DNA of 64,000 bases from Neisseria sp. (lineage in GTDB: Bacteria > Pseudomonadota > Gammaproteobacteria > Burkholderiales > Neisseriaceae): assembly GCF_030527965.1 (NCBI RefSeq), contig NZ_JAUMZU010000005.1, forward strand, positions 1 through 64,000, written 5' to 3'. Below are positions 12,109 through 21,948 of this stretch, one piece after another; positions within the stretch are counted from its first letter, which is position 1; each line of letters starts with the position of its first letter. The notes beneath the pieces are model-generated. The model was not told the DNA's origin and searched no databases. It worked only from the letters and a program-made list of their open reading frames with translations. Made by a program: the position numbers and the translations under genes.

Positions 12109-12446
12109 CTAATTCTTTTTAGACTGAAACAGTTGGTTATCGCTGTCGGCAGGAGTATTATTACCATATGCCCCCTCCCCGTTTCGGACGTTGAGGCTTT
12201 GGCCGCCAATGTTTTTAGAAGCATTTTCGGATATTGCCGTTGGGGGATATTTCATATAGATGTAGCATGGAAGCCTTTCTTTTTTCGACTAGCTTCCAGC
12301 AGCTCATCATCAAACCGTTTCAGATGAGCACCTTGTTCATTCCCCTGCTCTGAAGGGGGGTGTTCGATTTTGTAAAATAAGCCATCTTTGTTGCCGATAG
12401 CTTGTAGAGAAAGATTTTTCGGCCTGCTTGAACGATGACGGCGCAC
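12109..12446 (-). pseudogene. Possible decayed gene, unknown product
   Basis: On the minus strand one frame encodes a hydrophilic stretch ending ELLEASRKKKGFHAT (about 12252-12446). Immediately after, another frame continues with MKYPPTAISENASKN and ends FQSKKN at the stop at 12109. Joined across a frameshift near 12245-12260 they would give about 110 aa of plausible, polar protein. I do not recognise the family. It could also be chance reading frames. Confidence 0.3.
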
Positions 12447-12458
12447 TATTTGATCAAA

Positions 12459-12496
12459 GAAAAAGCCTGTCTGAATATTTTCAGACAGGCTTTTTG
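12459..12496. terminator. Inverted DUS pair after the recombinase-like gene
   Basis: AAAAAGCCTGTCTGAA and its reverse complement are followed by TTTTT. It sits just past the 3' end of the minus-strand gene that ends at 12505. Confidence 0.8.
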
Positions 12497-12504
12497 ATTT
12501 TTGC

Positions 12505-14550
12505 TTACTTGTCTTCTTTTTCTTTGGTTTGTGCGGTGGGTTGGCGCGCTTCTTTGATAAGCTGGCCCGCGGCTTGCACGGGGAACAGCAGGCTTAATGG
12601 GTTTGCGCGGATTTGCGCAATCATGCTGTTAAATAGTTTTCGGAAGCTGCCGATACGCGTATCGCGCGAACGCAGGGCAACCCAAAGCGTGAGGGTAAAG
12701 CTGACCCAGAGGTTAACGATGCCGATCAGCAAAACGCAAAACAGGTAAAAGCCGAAGAGAAGTGGGTTGGTTAAATCGGTGGCCGCGGCATAGGCGATAT
12801 TGGCGGATGAAAACGCAACGTGCCGGATATCGAGCGGCAGGTCGAGCAGGTAGCCGATATAGCTGGTGCTGCCCAGCATCACACCGAAGATAAAGTTACC
12901 CATAATGGCGCCGTAATTTCGGTGCAGGTATTCGGCCAGCGCGTCACGTATCCGTGCGGGTAGGATTTTGACCAGTAGCGGGTGTTGCTTGAGGCGCAGG
13001 TTCAGGTTGAGGTAGTCGGCACGGTTGTCGAAAAAGCCGGAGATAATCCCCGAGCAAAACAACCAGATGCCGGCAATACCGGCGTAAATCAGCGAAGGCT
13101 GGCTGAGCGGCAATACGGATTTGAATTGTTTGTGTACGGTTGCTTCATCCAGAATCGGCATGCCTGTCTGAAAATAATACAGCGCCGTCACCAATACGGA
13201 TACCAATACGGCCACGCTGACGTTGCCGAATACGGCGGCACCCTGCGAGCGGATAACGTCTATCGAGAGTTTGGCCAGCTTTTGATCCACGGCCTTGCCC
13301 GATTCGTTGCGCTCTACTTGTTCGGCGATGCTGGATGCGGTCATGGCGGGCTGTTTGGTGGCCACGGTGCAGTGAATCATGTGGATGAACACGAAACCTA
13401 AACCGTAATCAAGGCTGGAAAGAATGGCATATTGCAGTTTGCTCAAACCCATCATGCCGAGCTTCAACTTGAGCAGCGCCATCAAGGCGATGACCACGCC
13501 GCCGCCCGCCGCCGCCCGCAACATGGAGAAATATTCGGCTTTGGTGCTGGTGATGTAATGTTCGCCGCGGTTGCTGGTGTTTTGGCTGATGCTTTTGGCC
13601 AGCATTTTGACGCTGCGCCGCCAGAGCATGGAGGCGCTTTTTTGTTCGGCCGCGGCGGAGGCCATGGCTTGCAGCAGTGTAATCAGGTAGCGCTGCAAAG
13701 CGGGCTTGTCGGTTGCCGTTTGAATGGCCAGCAATACGGTCAGCCGTTCGAGCGATTGATCGAGCCGCTCCAGCAGATGCGATACGGCGATGGACGAGCC
13801 GGCGCCGGCGCATACGCCTTTTTTGCGCAGGCGTTCGATTTGCGATTGTGATTGCGCAAGCATGACTTGCAGATGGCCGTCGTCGAAGGCGCCTTCTTTG
13901 CCTTGCTGGTAATGTTCGATTAATTCGGCCACTTCGCGCTTGAGGGCGACGAAAGGGGAATCTACTTCCAGTAATTTCGGGTCGAGTCGGATTAGGTCGG
14001 AGTCCAGCTCTTCGGCGGCAATCCAGATCGACAGCATTTCCAAGGCATACAGATTGGCGTGCTGGAAATTGCGGTGGGTGCTCTGCCGAATGCTTTCGGG
14101 CGTGTTGGCAGCCAAAATTTCATACAGGCGCAACCATTGGCGCGGCGGAATGGTTTGCAGCCATTCAGTGTCGTTGCTGCGGTAAAACAGTTTTTGAAAC
14201 ATGTGTTTCAGGCTGCGCTCGTTATGCGGCGGCGGGCTGAAGCGGTCGTAAATGCGCTTGCCCAGTTCGCGACTGAAGCCGCGGCGGGAGAAAATGCCCA
14301 GCGTAACCAAAGCAGGGTAGATGTGGGCATCGTTGAGCCAGCGGTGGAGCTGGGTGCCGATTTGGGCGGCGGTTTCAGGATGCTCGGACAGGGTTTGCAG
14401 CAACAAGGCCATACGCGGCGCAGCATCTTTGCTGCCGCCCTTGCGCAGCCAATGTGTGATGCTGGCCAGGGTGCTGCCGGTATTTTCGAGCTTGCCGAGT
14501 CGGTTTAGCCATTCGGTCAAGTCTTTTTTAGGAAGAATCGTTTGATACAT
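12505..14550 (-). CDS. Gcr-type 'site-specific recombinase' family membrane protein
   Basis: At 681 aa this resembles the Neisseria protein family annotated as site-specific recombinase Gcr (SpecificRecomb). The N-terminal half is soluble and helical. The C-terminal half (about residues 355-650) has several strong hydrophobic segments such as GGGVVIALMALLKLKLG and VAVLVSVLVTALYYF, which suggests a multi-pass membrane protein. I see no tyrosine- or serine-recombinase catalytic motif, so the recombinase name should be treated with doubt. It ends with a charged tail (TKEKEDK). A DUS inside the gene at about 13161-13173 encodes part of the sequence between two hydrophobic segments. Confidence 0.75.
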   Translation of the reverse strand: MYQTILPKKDLTEWLNRLGKLENTGSTLASITHWLRKGGSKDAAPRMALLLQTLSEHPETAAQIGTQLHRWLNDAHIYPALVTLGIFSRRGFSRELGKRIYDRFSPPPHNERSLKHMFQKLFYRSNDTEWLQTIPPRQWLRLYEILAANTPESIRQSTHRNFQHANLYALEMLSIWIAAEELDSDLIRLDPKLLEVDSPFVALKREVAELIEHYQQGKEGAFDDGHLQVMLAQSQSQIERLRKKGVCAGAGSSIAVSHLLERLDQSLERLTVLLAIQTATDKPALQRYLITLLQAMASAAAEQKSASMLWRRSVKMLAKSISQNTSNRGEHYITSTKAEYFSMLRAAAGGGVVIALMALLKLKLGMMGLSKLQYAILSSLDYGLGFVFIHMIHCTVATKQPAMTASSIAEQVERNESGKAVDQKLAKLSIDVIRSQGAAVFGNVSVAVLVSVLVTALYYFQTGMPILDEATVHKQFKSVLPLSQPSLIYAGIAGIWLFCSGIISGFFDNRADYLNLNLRLKQHPLLVKILPARIRDALAEYLHRNYGAIMGNFIFGVMLGSTSYIGYLLDLPLDIRHVAFSSANIAYAAATDLTNPLLFGFYLFCVLLIGIVNLWVSFTLTLWVALRSRDTRIGSFRKLFNSMIAQIRANPLSLLFPVQAAGQLIKEARQPTAQTKEKEDK

Positions 14551-14584
14551 TATCGGAATAGGGTGGAAATCGGGATTGAATAAT

Positions 14585-14607
14585 AAAAACTGCCCGCCGG
14601 GCTTTTT
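14585..14607 (-). terminator. Hairpin terminator downstream of rlmB
   Basis: On the minus strand AAAAAGCCC and GGGCAGTTTTT flank a short loop, a compact GC stem followed by a T run. It lies between the end of rlmB and the start of the next minus-strand gene. Confidence 0.65.
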
Positions 14608-14642
14608 GCCCAGCTTGCCTGCAATGGGTTTTCAGACAGGCA

Positions 14643-15410
14643 TCAGTTTTGTGCGGACGGTTTTCTTTCGGTTTGCAGCACGCGGCGGCGGCGTGTTTCA
14701 GACAACACCATGCCGGCGCTGACCGAAACGTTCATGCTTTCCACCGTGCCGAACATGGGGATGGAAACCAATACGTCGCAATGTTCACGCGTTAGGCGGC
14801 GCATGCCTTCGCCTTCGTTGCCCATAACCCATGCGACACTTTCGGGTAAATCGCAATGATATAAATCGGCTTGGCCACCCATGTCGGTGCCGACAATCCA
14901 GATGCCGTATTCTTTTAATTCTCGCAGCGTGCGTGCGAGGTTGGTAACGGTGATGTAGGGCACGGTTTCGGCCGCGCCGCAGGCCACTTTGCTAACCGTG
15001 GCGTTCAGCCCTGCGCTTTTGTCTTTCGGCGCAATCACGGCGTGCACGCCCATGGCGTCGGCAGTGCGCAGGCAGGCGCCGAGGTTGTGCGGGTCGGTTA
15101 TGCCGTCGAGCACCAAGAGCAGCGGCGGCTCATTCAGATTTTCCAACACGTCTTCCAGATGCACATGGTTTTTAGATGCGTCGATAAAGCCGACCACCCC
15201 TTGATGGCGCATGCCTTTGCTTAATCTGTTTAAACGGTCTGCATCGGCAAAGTGCAGGCGGATGTTTTCGTCGGCCGCTTTCTGCAACACTTCGCGCGTG
15301 CGCGCGTCGTTTTTGCCTTCCTGCACATAAAGCTCGGTAATGCTTTTCGGGTTTTGCCACAAACGGGCATTAACGGCATGAAAGCCGTAAATCAATCTTT
15401 GGTTGGACAT
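14643..15410 (-). CDS. rlmB: 23S rRNA (guanosine-2251-2'-O)-methyltransferase
   Basis: SPOUT-class methyltransferase (TrmH family) that 2'-O-methylates G2251 in the ribosomal P loop of 23S rRNA. The N-terminal substrate-binding domain begins with [11 protein letters not shown]. The knotted C-terminal domain shows [33 protein letters not shown] and [17 protein letters not shown], the three SPOUT motifs including the SAM-binding knot. The 255 aa length is normal. It lies downstream of lgt on the same strand, with an inverted DUS pair between them. Confidence 0.96.
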   Translation of the reverse strand: MSNQRLIYGFHAVNARLWQNPKSITELYVQEGKNDARTREVLQKAADENIRLHFADADRLNRLSKGMRHQGVVGFIDASKNHVHLEDVLENLNEPPLLLVLDGITDPHNLGACLRTADAMGVHAVIAPKDKSAGLNATVSKVACGAAETVPYITVTNLARTLRELKEYGIWIVGTDMGGQADLYHCDLPESVAWVMGNEGEGMRRLTREHCDVLVSIPMFGTVESMNVSVSAGMVLSETRRRRVLQTERKPSAQN

Positions 15411-15433
15411 AAATTTAAGCGTTTTCTCTGTAG

Positions 15434-15476
15434 TTTTCAGACAGGCATGAGGCGTTTGCGAAGCCTGTCTGAAAAT
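15434..15476. terminator. Inverted DUS pair between lgt and rlmB
   Basis: TTTTCAGACAGGC and GCCTGTCTGAAAA are separated by about 15 bases. The pair lies immediately after the lgt stop and before the rlmB start, both minus strand, so it may terminate lgt or separate the two. Confidence 0.65.
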
Positions 15477-15480
15477 AAAA

Positions 15481-16338
15481 TTATGAAGCGGTGTTTTGCT
15501 GCCGGCCGAACCAGAAAAAACCGATTACGCCCAGCACAATCATCGGCAGGCTCAGCCATTGCCCCATCGACAAGCCGAGCGACAATAAGCCCAGATAATC
15601 GTCGGGTTGGCGGGCATATTCGGCAATGAAGCGGAAGATGCCGTAGCCGGCCAGAAAGACCATCGAAACCTGCCCGGTCGGGCGCGGTTTGTTGGAAAAC
15701 AGCCAAACGATGATGAACAGCGTAATGCCTTCCAGCGCAAACTGGTAAAGCTGCGAAGGGTGGCGCGGCAGCATGCCGAATTGTTGCAACCATTGTGCAT
15801 ATTGAGGGTTGGTTGCCGCCAGCGGCACATCTTCATAAGCCGCTTGGGGGAAGCCCATCGCCCAGAAATGGCTCGGGTCGGTAACGCGCCCCCATAATTC
15901 GCCGTTGATAAAATTGCCGATGCGGCCGGAAGCCAAGCCGAGCGGCACCAGCGGCGCGATGAAGTCGGTAACTTGCCAGAAGCCCAGTTTGCGCCGTTTG
16001 GCAAACAGCCACATTGCCGCCAGCACGCCCAGAAAACCGCCGTGAAACGACATGCCGCCTTCCCATACTTTAAGAATGGAGAGCGGGTCGGCCAGATATT
16101 CCGACGGTTTGTAAAAAAGCACATAACCCAAGCGCCCGCCCAGAATTACACCGAGCACACCGTATGTCAGCAAATCGTCCAGCATTTCGCGGGTAAATAC
16201 CGTATGCCCCTGTTTGATGCGCAGCCGCCCCAATGCCATAAACAAAACAAACGCCAGAATATAGCTGAGCGCATACCAGCGGATGGCCAGCGGGCCGATT
16301 GCCAACGCAACGGCGTCGAATTGGGGGTGAATCATCAT
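15481..16338 (-). CDS. lgt: Prolipoprotein diacylglyceryl transferase
   Basis: Inner-membrane enzyme that attaches diacylglycerol to the lipobox cysteine of prolipoproteins, the first step of lipoprotein maturation. At 285 aa with about seven hydrophobic helices it fits the family. It shows [12 protein letters not shown] at the N-terminus, the essential HGGFLG segment near residue 103 and the Lgt signature [14 protein letters not shown] near 140. The substrate lipoproteins at 44.5, 45.2 and 57.2 kb and the next maturation enzyme, lspA, at 38.8 kb are in the same window. Two adjacent ATG codons leave the exact start ambiguous by one residue. Confidence 0.96.
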   Translation of the reverse strand: MMIHPQFDAVALAIGPLAIRWYALSYILAFVLFMALGRLRIKQGHTVFTREMLDDLLTYGVLGVILGGRLGYVLFYKPSEYLADPLSILKVWEGGMSFHGGFLGVLAAMWLFAKRRKLGFWQVTDFIAPLVPLGLASGRIGNFINGELWGRVTDPSHFWAMGFPQAAYEDVPLAATNPQYAQWLQQFGMLPRHPSQLYQFALEGITLFIIVWLFSNKPRPTGQVSMVFLAGYGIFRFIAEYARQPDDYLGLLSLGLSMGQWLSLPMIVLGVIGFFWFGRQQNTAS

Positions 16339-16368
16339 AGCGGAAAGTTCCCTTTTGGTATTTCATTT

Positions 16369-16421
16369 TTCAGACAGGCATTATACTGGAAATGATTAAT
16401 AGACCCTAATGCCTGTCTGAA
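16369..16421. repeat. Inverted DUS pair in the divergent lgt/ilvD region
   Basis: TTCAGACAGGCAT at 16369-16381 and ATGCCTGTCTGAA at 16409-16421 are 27 bp apart, between divergently transcribed genes. Confidence 0.75.
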
Positions 16422-16563
16422 AGGTGTTTTAGCAACGATTACAGGTTTCTTAACGGCTGCCTGCGTTTGGTATAAAATACACAGATTTTCCAGATTGATA
16501 AAGCCAAAACAAAGCCGCTTTCCCGTTTTCGGCCAGTCGGCTTCCAAAACCAAGGAACTAAAC

Positions 16564-18426
16564 ATGCCAGCCTACCGCTCCAAAACTTCCACCCACGGCC
16601 GCAACATGGCCGGCGCGCGCGCATTGTGGCGCGCCACCGGCGTTGCCGACGCCGATTTCGGCAAGCCGATTATCGCCATCGCCAATTCATTCACTCAATT
16701 CGTTCCCGGCCATGTGCACCTGCATAACATGGGCCAGCTTGTTGCACGCGAAATTGAAAAAGCAGGCGCCATTGCCAAAGAATTCAACACCATCGCGGTG
16801 GACGATGGCATCGCCATGGGGCACGGCGGCATGCTCTACAGCCTGCCTAGCCGCGATTTGATTGCCGATTCGGTGGAATATATGGTCAACGCCCATTGCG
16901 CCGATGCGCTGGTGTGTATTTCCAACTGCGACAAAATCACCCCCGGCATGCTGATGGCCGCCATGCGCCTGAATATTCCCACCGTATTCGTATCAGGCGG
17001 GCCGATGGAAGCAGGCAAGGTTATCGGTGCCATCAATATTCAAGACGAACGCAAGCTTGATTTGGTAGATGCCATGGTTGATGCGGCGGACGATAAAGTT
17101 TCCGATGCCGCCATTACCGAAATCGAACAAAACGCTTGCCCCACCTGCGGCTCCTGTTCGGGCATGTTTACCGCCAATTCGATGAATTGCTTAACCGAAG
17201 CGCTCGGATTGTCGCTGCCCGGCAACGGTTCGCTTCTGGCAACCCATGCTGCGCGCAAAGAGCTGTTTCTCGAAGCGGGCCGCCTGATTGTCGAGATTAC
17301 CAAGCGGCATTACGAGCAAGACGATTACAGCGTATTGCCGCGCAGCATCGCCAGCAAAGCCGCGTTTGAAAACGCTATGACAATGGACGTGGCGATGGGC
17401 GGCTCCACCAACACCATTCTGCACCTTTTGGCCGTTGCCAATGAAGCGGGAGTCAACTTCAAAATGGCCGACATCGACCGCATCAGCCGCCAAGTGCCCT
17501 GTTTATGCAAAACAGCACCCAACAATCACGACTATTACATGGAAGACGTGCACCGTGCCGGCGGCATTATGGCCATTCTGAAAGAGCTGGATAAAGCAGG
17601 CAAACTCGATACTTCCGTTGCGACCGTGCATGCGCCCAGCTTGAAAGACGCCATCGAACGCTGGGACGTAACCAATCCTGCCAACGAAGAAGCCATTGAG
17701 CGGTTCAAAGCCGCACCCGGCGGCGTGCGTACCACGCAAGCCTTTTCGCAAAACCGCCAGTGGAAAATGCTGGATTTAAACCGCGCAAGCGGCTGTATCC
17801 GCGATGCCGAACATGCTTATTCGAAAGACGGCGGCTTGGCAGTATTGTTTGGCAACATCGCCGAACGCGGCTGTGTGGTTAAAACCGCCGGCGTAGACGA
17901 AAGCATTTGGAAATTCAACGGCCGCGCACGCGTGTTTGAAAGTCAGGAAGCGGCGGTCGAAGGCATTTTGGCCAACCAGATTGTTGCGGGCGACATCGTT
18001 ATCATCCGTTACGAAGGCCCCAAAGGCGGCCCCGGTATGCAGGAAATGCTTTATCCGACCTCCTATTTGAAGTCCAAAGGCCTAGGCAAAGCCTGCGCGC
18101 TGCTGACTGACGGGCGCTTTTCGGGTGGCACGTCGGGCCTCAGTATCGGCCATGCATCGCCCGAAGCGGCGGAAGGCGGCGCCATCGGTTTGGTGCATGA
18201 GGGCGATACCGTTGAAATCGACATCCCCAACCGCCGCATCCATTTGGCGGTATCCGACGAAGAGCTGGAGAAGCGGCGCGAAGAAATGGAAAGCCGTGGC
18301 GCTCAGGCATGGAAGCCGGTTAGCCGCGACCGCGTTGTTTCCGCTGCGTTGCGTGCCTATGCCGCTATGACCACTTCCGCCGATACGGGTGCCGTGCGCG
18401 ATGTAAGCCAAGTGGAGCGAAAATAA
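16564..18426 (+). CDS. ilvD: Dihydroxy-acid dehydratase
   Basis: Iron-sulfur enzyme that dehydrates dihydroxy-isovalerate and dihydroxy-methylvalerate in valine and isoleucine synthesis. At 620 aa from [14 protein letters not shown] it is the standard length; an in-frame upstream ATG at 16495 lacks family sequence, and AAGGAACTAAAC precedes 16564. The cluster-binding cysteines are visible in [11 protein letters not shown] near residue 122 and [15 protein letters not shown] near 195. Its pathway partners ilvI, ilvH and ilvC are a separate cluster at 51-54.7 kb. Confidence 0.97.
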   Translation: MPAYRSKTSTHGRNMAGARALWRATGVADADFGKPIIAIANSFTQFVPGHVHLHNMGQLVAREIEKAGAIAKEFNTIAVDDGIAMGHGGMLYSLPSRDLIADSVEYMVNAHCADALVCISNCDKITPGMLMAAMRLNIPTVFVSGGPMEAGKVIGAINIQDERKLDLVDAMVDAADDKVSDAAITEIEQNACPTCGSCSGMFTANSMNCLTEALGLSLPGNGSLLATHAARKELFLEAGRLIVEITKRHYEQDDYSVLPRSIASKAAFENAMTMDVAMGGSTNTILHLLAVANEAGVNFKMADIDRISRQVPCLCKTAPNNHDYYMEDVHRAGGIMAILKELDKAGKLDTSVATVHAPSLKDAIERWDVTNPANEEAIERFKAAPGGVRTTQAFSQNRQWKMLDLNRASGCIRDAEHAYSKDGGLAVLFGNIAERGCVVKTAGVDESIWKFNGRARVFESQEAAVEGILANQIVAGDIVIIRYEGPKGGPGMQEMLYPTSYLKSKGLGKACALLTDGRFSGGTSGLSIGHASPEAAEGGAIGLVHEGDTVEIDIPNRRIHLAVSDEELEKRREEMESRGAQAWKPVSRDRVVSAALRAYAAMTTSADTGAVRDVSQVERK

Positions 18427-18511
18427 GTTTTCGGCCGGTTGAAACGGCAAATTCTGGTATTTTCATTCGGATTTCTTTGCTAATTCGGTTAGACTAGACA
18501 TGTAGTGTTCC

Positions 18512-18532
18512 GATGGTCGGATTGTGACCATC
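18512..18532. promoter_or_regulatory. Inverted repeat in the argF leader
   Basis: GATGGTC and GACCATC form a 7-bp inverted repeat with a 7-base spacer, about 32 bp upstream of the argF start. It could be a protein-binding site or a leader hairpin. It does not look like a canonical ARG box. Confidence 0.4.
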
Positions 18533-18564
18533 TTGTCTGACTCTATTTACAAAGCGAGATTCTT

Positions 18565-19572
18565 ATGAGTGTTAATCTTCATAACCGTCATTTTCTAAAA
18601 CTGCTCGACTTCAGCCGCGAAGAAATTCTTTCGCTGCTGGATTTGGCTGCCAAGCTGAAAACGGATAAGAAAGCAGGTAGGGAAAGTCGACGATTAACCG
18701 GAAAAAATATTGCGCTTATTTTTGAAAAAACCAGCACGCGTACCCGCTGCTCGTTTGAAGTGGCCGCGCACGACCAAGGCGCCAATGTAACTTACCTCGG
18801 CCCCAGCGGCTCGCAAATCGGCCATAAAGAAAGCATGAAAGATACCGCCCGCGTGTTGGGTCGTATGTATGACGGCATAGAATACCGAGGCTTCGGTCAA
18901 TCGATTGTGGAAGAATTGGCCGAATATGCGGGCGTACCCGTGTTCAACGGCCTGACCGATGAATTTCATCCCACCCAGATGCTGGCCGATATGCTGACCA
19001 TGCGCGAGCACAGCGATAAACCGATTGAACAAATCGCTTATGCTTATGTGGGCGATGCCCGATTCAATATGGGCAATTCATTTCTCTTAACCGGTGCCAT
19101 ACTGGGTATGGATGTGCGAATCGGCGCACCGAAGCACCTTTGGCCTGCCGGAGAGCTGATTCAACAGGCGCACGAATTGGCCAAAAAGACCGGCGCGCGC
19201 GTGTTGTTGACTGAAAATGCCGAAGAAGCCGTGAAAGGCGCGGATTACATCCACACCGATGTTTGGGTTTCTATGGGCGAGCCGGAAGAAATATGGAAAG
19301 AGCGCATCGGCTTGCTGATGCCTTTCCGCGTTACTTCGGAATTGATGGCCGCATCCGGCAATCCAAACGTGAAATTTATGCATTGTCTGCCTGCGTTTCA
19401 TAACCGGGAAACCGCAGTAGGCGAGTGGATTTATCAAAACTTCGGTTTGGATGGCGTGGAAGTGACCGAGGATGTGTTTGAAAGTGAAGCCAGCATTGTA
19501 TTTGATCAGGCTGAAAACCGGATGCACACCATTAAGGCCGTATTGGTGGCAACCATGAGCGAGAATGTGTAA
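18565..19572 (+). CDS. argF: Ornithine carbamoyltransferase
   Basis: Condenses carbamoyl phosphate with ornithine to citrulline in arginine synthesis; cytosolic. The 335 aa length is typical of the anabolic enzyme. It has the carbamoyl-phosphate loop [11 protein letters not shown] near residue 57, [10 protein letters not shown] near 135 and the ornithine-binding HCLPAFH near 273. The start follows AAAGCGAGATTCTT, a moderate ribosome-binding site. A short inverted repeat precedes it and an inverted DUS pair follows. argD of the same pathway is 39 kb downstream. Confidence 0.96.
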   Translation: MSVNLHNRHFLKLLDFSREEILSLLDLAAKLKTDKKAGRESRRLTGKNIALIFEKTSTRTRCSFEVAAHDQGANVTYLGPSGSQIGHKESMKDTARVLGRMYDGIEYRGFGQSIVEELAEYAGVPVFNGLTDEFHPTQMLADMLTMREHSDKPIEQIAYAYVGDARFNMGNSFLLTGAILGMDVRIGAPKHLWPAGELIQQAHELAKKTGARVLLTENAEEAVKGADYIHTDVWVSMGEPEEIWKERIGLLMPFRVTSELMAASGNPNVKFMHCLPAFHNRETAVGEWIYQNFGLDGVEVTEDVFESEASIVFDQAENRMHTIKAVLVATMSENV

Positions 19573-19596
19573 ACCGGTTGTTTGCTGTAAAACGAC

Positions 19597-19632
19597 AATG
19601 CCTGTCTGAAAATCGGTTTTCAGACAGGCATT
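19597..19632. terminator. Inverted DUS pair after argF
   Basis: AATGCCTGTCTGAAAA and its reverse complement, with a short loop, lie 25 bp past the argF stop. The T tail is short. Confidence 0.75.
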
Positions 19633-19804
19633 GTTATAAAATAATAAAACGGTTGCTGGATTTATAGCATTTCAAATCGACGGCACAATTTGATTTTGTT
19701 GCAATATTGAATTGTTCGGAACAAACGAATGGCCGGAGCAGAAATGGCAACCATGCCTGTCTGAAAGCAGCCAACCGAAAAATCAATAACACATGGGGAT
19801 AAAA

Positions 19805-20452
19805 ATGAATCTGACAGAAGCTATTTTCGGCAGCATGATTGCTGTATTTCAATCTGTTTGGTGGCTGTTGCCGCTGGCTTTGCTGCTGGCATTCAGCCGC
19901 AGCCCGCTGTTTAAAGGCTGGTTGGGTGAAAAAACAGTGCAATCCGGTTTGGGGCGCCGGCTGGACGAGCAGGTTTACCGGCCGTTTCACAATCTGATTA
20001 TTCCGGCCGAAGGCGGCACAACCCAGATAGATCATCTTTATTTGTCGCCGTACGGTATCTTCGTGGTGGAAACCAAGAATTATTCCGGTTGGATTTTCGG
20101 CAGTGCCAATCAAGCCAGATGGACTCAGGTTGTATATAAGAAGAAACATGGTTTTCAAAATCCGCTGCGCCAAAATTATGCCCATATCAAAGCTTTGTTG
20201 GCTTTGCTGAATTTGCCGGAAAACAAATTTCATTCATTGGTAATTTTCGCCGGCGAGGCGGAATTCAAAACTGCTATGCCGGCCAATGTCTGCCATCTCG
20301 GTCAGGCCGTTGCCTATGTGAAACGTTTTCAGACAGGCATTCTCGACGGCGAGGAAATCGAACGCGCCGCGGCTGTGCTCTCGGCCGACGAATTTGCCGC
20401 TACCCGCGCCAAAACCCGCGATCATGTGCGCCGCTTGCGCCAGCGCAAGTGA
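19805..20452 (+). CDS. NERD-domain membrane protein
   Basis: Small protein (about 215 aa) with one N-terminal hydrophobic helix (about residues 10-30) followed by a NERD (nuclease-related) domain: GWLGEKTVQSGL, then TTQIDHLYLSPYGIFVVETKNYSG, where the Asp and the E-x-K pattern resemble the restriction-endonuclease-like core. The C-terminus is basic (RLRQRK). Function is unknown; NERD proteins are inferred to act on nucleic acids. The start at 19805, preceded by GGGGAT, is slightly preferred to the ATG at 19793. A DUS at about 20328-20341 lies inside the reading frame and encodes the residues around RFQTGI. Confidence 0.8.
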   Translation: MNLTEAIFGSMIAVFQSVWWLLPLALLLAFSRSPLFKGWLGEKTVQSGLGRRLDEQVYRPFHNLIIPAEGGTTQIDHLYLSPYGIFVVETKNYSGWIFGSANQARWTQVVYKKKHGFQNPLRQNYAHIKALLALLNLPENKFHSLVIFAGEAEFKTAMPANVCHLGQAVAYVKRFQTGILDGEEIERAAAVLSADEFAATRAKTRDHVRRLRQRK

Positions 20453-20480
20453 AACGAAGGTTCTTCAGGTGTTGGCGATG

Positions 20481-20497
20481 CCAATGCCTGTCTGAAA
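20481..20497 (+). repeat. Single DUS between the NERD gene and pmbA
   Basis: One complete AATGCCTGTCTGAA between the convergent 3' ends of the NERD gene and pmbA, with no inverted partner. It is an uptake sequence rather than a hairpin. Confidence 0.8.
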
Positions 20498-20502
20498 AAT
20501 CG

Positions 20503-21834
20503 TTAATCGCTTCCCGCCACCATCATCGACGAAACCAATATCGAGCCTACCTTATGCCCGGAGCGGCGGAGCGCATCGTCTGCCACGCCGCTGATGTTCA
20601 TAAACATGTCTTGAAGGCGCGAGGCAATGGTAATTTCTTCCACCGGATAAGCGATAACTCCGTTTTCCACCCAGAAACCCGCCGCGCCGCGCGAGTAATC
20701 GCCGGTCAGCATGTTGACGCCTTGGCCCATCAGCTCGGTTATCAAGAGGCCAGTGCCCATTTCTTTTAACAGCGCTTCTTGGTTCGGGTGCGTCGGCGTT
20801 AGCAGCAGATTGTGCGCGCCGCCGGCATTGCCGGTTGTTTGCATGCCTAGTTTGCGTGCGCTGTAGCTGCTGAGGAAATAGCCTTGCACCACGCCTTTTT
20901 CGATGATGGAACGGGGCTGTGTTGCCACGCCTTCCGCATCGAAATAAGTGCTGCTCCATGCTTGTGGGATATGCGGTTCTTCGCGCAAATGGATAAAGTC
21001 GGCAAAAATCTGCTTGCCCAAGCTATCAACCAGAAAGCTGCTCTGGCGGTATAAAGCGCTGCCGCTCAAACCGCCGACCAAATGGCCGATCAGCCCGGCT
21101 GACAGCGTGGTGTCAAACACGATCGGATGACTGCCGGTCGGCACGCTGCGGGCATTCAGGCGGTGCACCGTACGCAATGCGGCCGTGCGGCCGATGGTTT
21201 CCGCACTTTCCAAATCGGCCGCTGAGCGTGCCGAGTCGTACCAGAAATCGCGCTGCATGCCTGCGTTGTCGGCAGCAACCACGCCGCAAGACATACTGTG
21301 GCGCGTGCCTTGCTGGTGTTGCAGAAAGCCGTGCGTATTACCGTAAACAAACTGATAATGGTTGGTCTGAACGCCCGCACCTTCGGAATTGGAAATCAGG
21401 CTATCTGCTTCCAGCGCTGCCGCTTCGCATTGTTTGGATAACTCGACGGCTTGTTCGCTGCTCAGGTGCCACTCATGATATTTGTCCAAATCGCCGACGG
21501 TTTTCGCCATCAACGCGGCATCCGCCAGCCCGGCACAATCGTCTTCGGCGGTGTAGCGCGCAATATCGATTGCCGATTGCACTGTTTCTTCAATCGCGCT
21601 GCGCGAGAAGTCGGCAGTGCTGGCTCGCCCTTTGCGTGAACCGACATACACGGTTAAATCCAGCGATTTATCCTGCTGGTATTCAATCTGCTCGATTTCC
21701 TGCAAACGTACCTGCACATTCTGCCCCAGCGCCTCGGCTAAATCTGCTTCGGCCGCCGTAGCGCCTTTTTGCTTGGCCAAGTCTAAAACCTGCGCACATA
21801 AGCCGCTCAATTCTTCTGAAGTGTGGTTGAACAT
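20503..21834 (-). CDS. pmbA: Metalloprotease PmbA/TldE
   Basis: Partner subunit of the TldD-TldE protease, which degrades unfolded peptides and matures some modified peptides in the cytosol. The 443 aa length is typical. Visible family features are QIEYQQDKSLDLTVYVG near the N-terminus, SVPTGSHPIVFDTTLSAGLIGHLVGGLSG and the C-terminal TGDYSRGAAGFWVENG followed by EEITIASRLQDMF. As usual for TldE, the HExxH zinc motif of TldD is absent. Divergent from darP, an arrangement also seen in E. coli (pmbA/yjgA). No tldD is in this window. Confidence 0.95.
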   Translation of the reverse strand: MFNHTSEELSGLCAQVLDLAKQKGATAAEADLAEALGQNVQVRLQEIEQIEYQQDKSLDLTVYVGSRKGRASTADFSRSAIEETVQSAIDIARYTAEDDCAGLADAALMAKTVGDLDKYHEWHLSSEQAVELSKQCEAAALEADSLISNSEGAGVQTNHYQFVYGNTHGFLQHQQGTRHSMSCGVVAADNAGMQRDFWYDSARSAADLESAETIGRTAALRTVHRLNARSVPTGSHPIVFDTTLSAGLIGHLVGGLSGSALYRQSSFLVDSLGKQIFADFIHLREEPHIPQAWSSTYFDAEGVATQPRSIIEKGVVQGYFLSSYSARKLGMQTTGNAGGAHNLLLTPTHPNQEALLKEMGTGLLITELMGQGVNMLTGDYSRGAAGFWVENGVIAYPVEEITIASRLQDMFMNISGVADDALRRSGHKVGSILVSSMMVAGSD

Positions 21835-21948
21835 ATCGCATCCTGTTTGATAACCGTTGCTATTTTAACCGTTTTCGTTTGCCGCCGTTGAAGAAATCGG
21901 CTATGGCTATGTTAAAATGCCGCTACCTGTCAAATAAGTAGCGATCCG

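Larger units (their letters stand above)
12046..12504. other. Gene-poor stretch between pyrD and the recombinase-like gene
   Basis: About 460 bp with no intact gene. It ends in an inverted DUS terminator. Minus-strand reading frames in its middle look like protein but are broken; they are listed separately as a possible remnant. Confidence 0.6.

Noticed and set aside
12505-14550. Active DNA recombinase
   Set aside because: The family name says recombinase, but no catalytic Tyr or Ser recombinase motif is visible and the C-terminal half is membrane-embedded.
19634-20233. 199-aa minus-strand frame
   Set aside because: Lies opposite the well-supported NERD gene and its leader; includes the argF terminator DUS; no family features.
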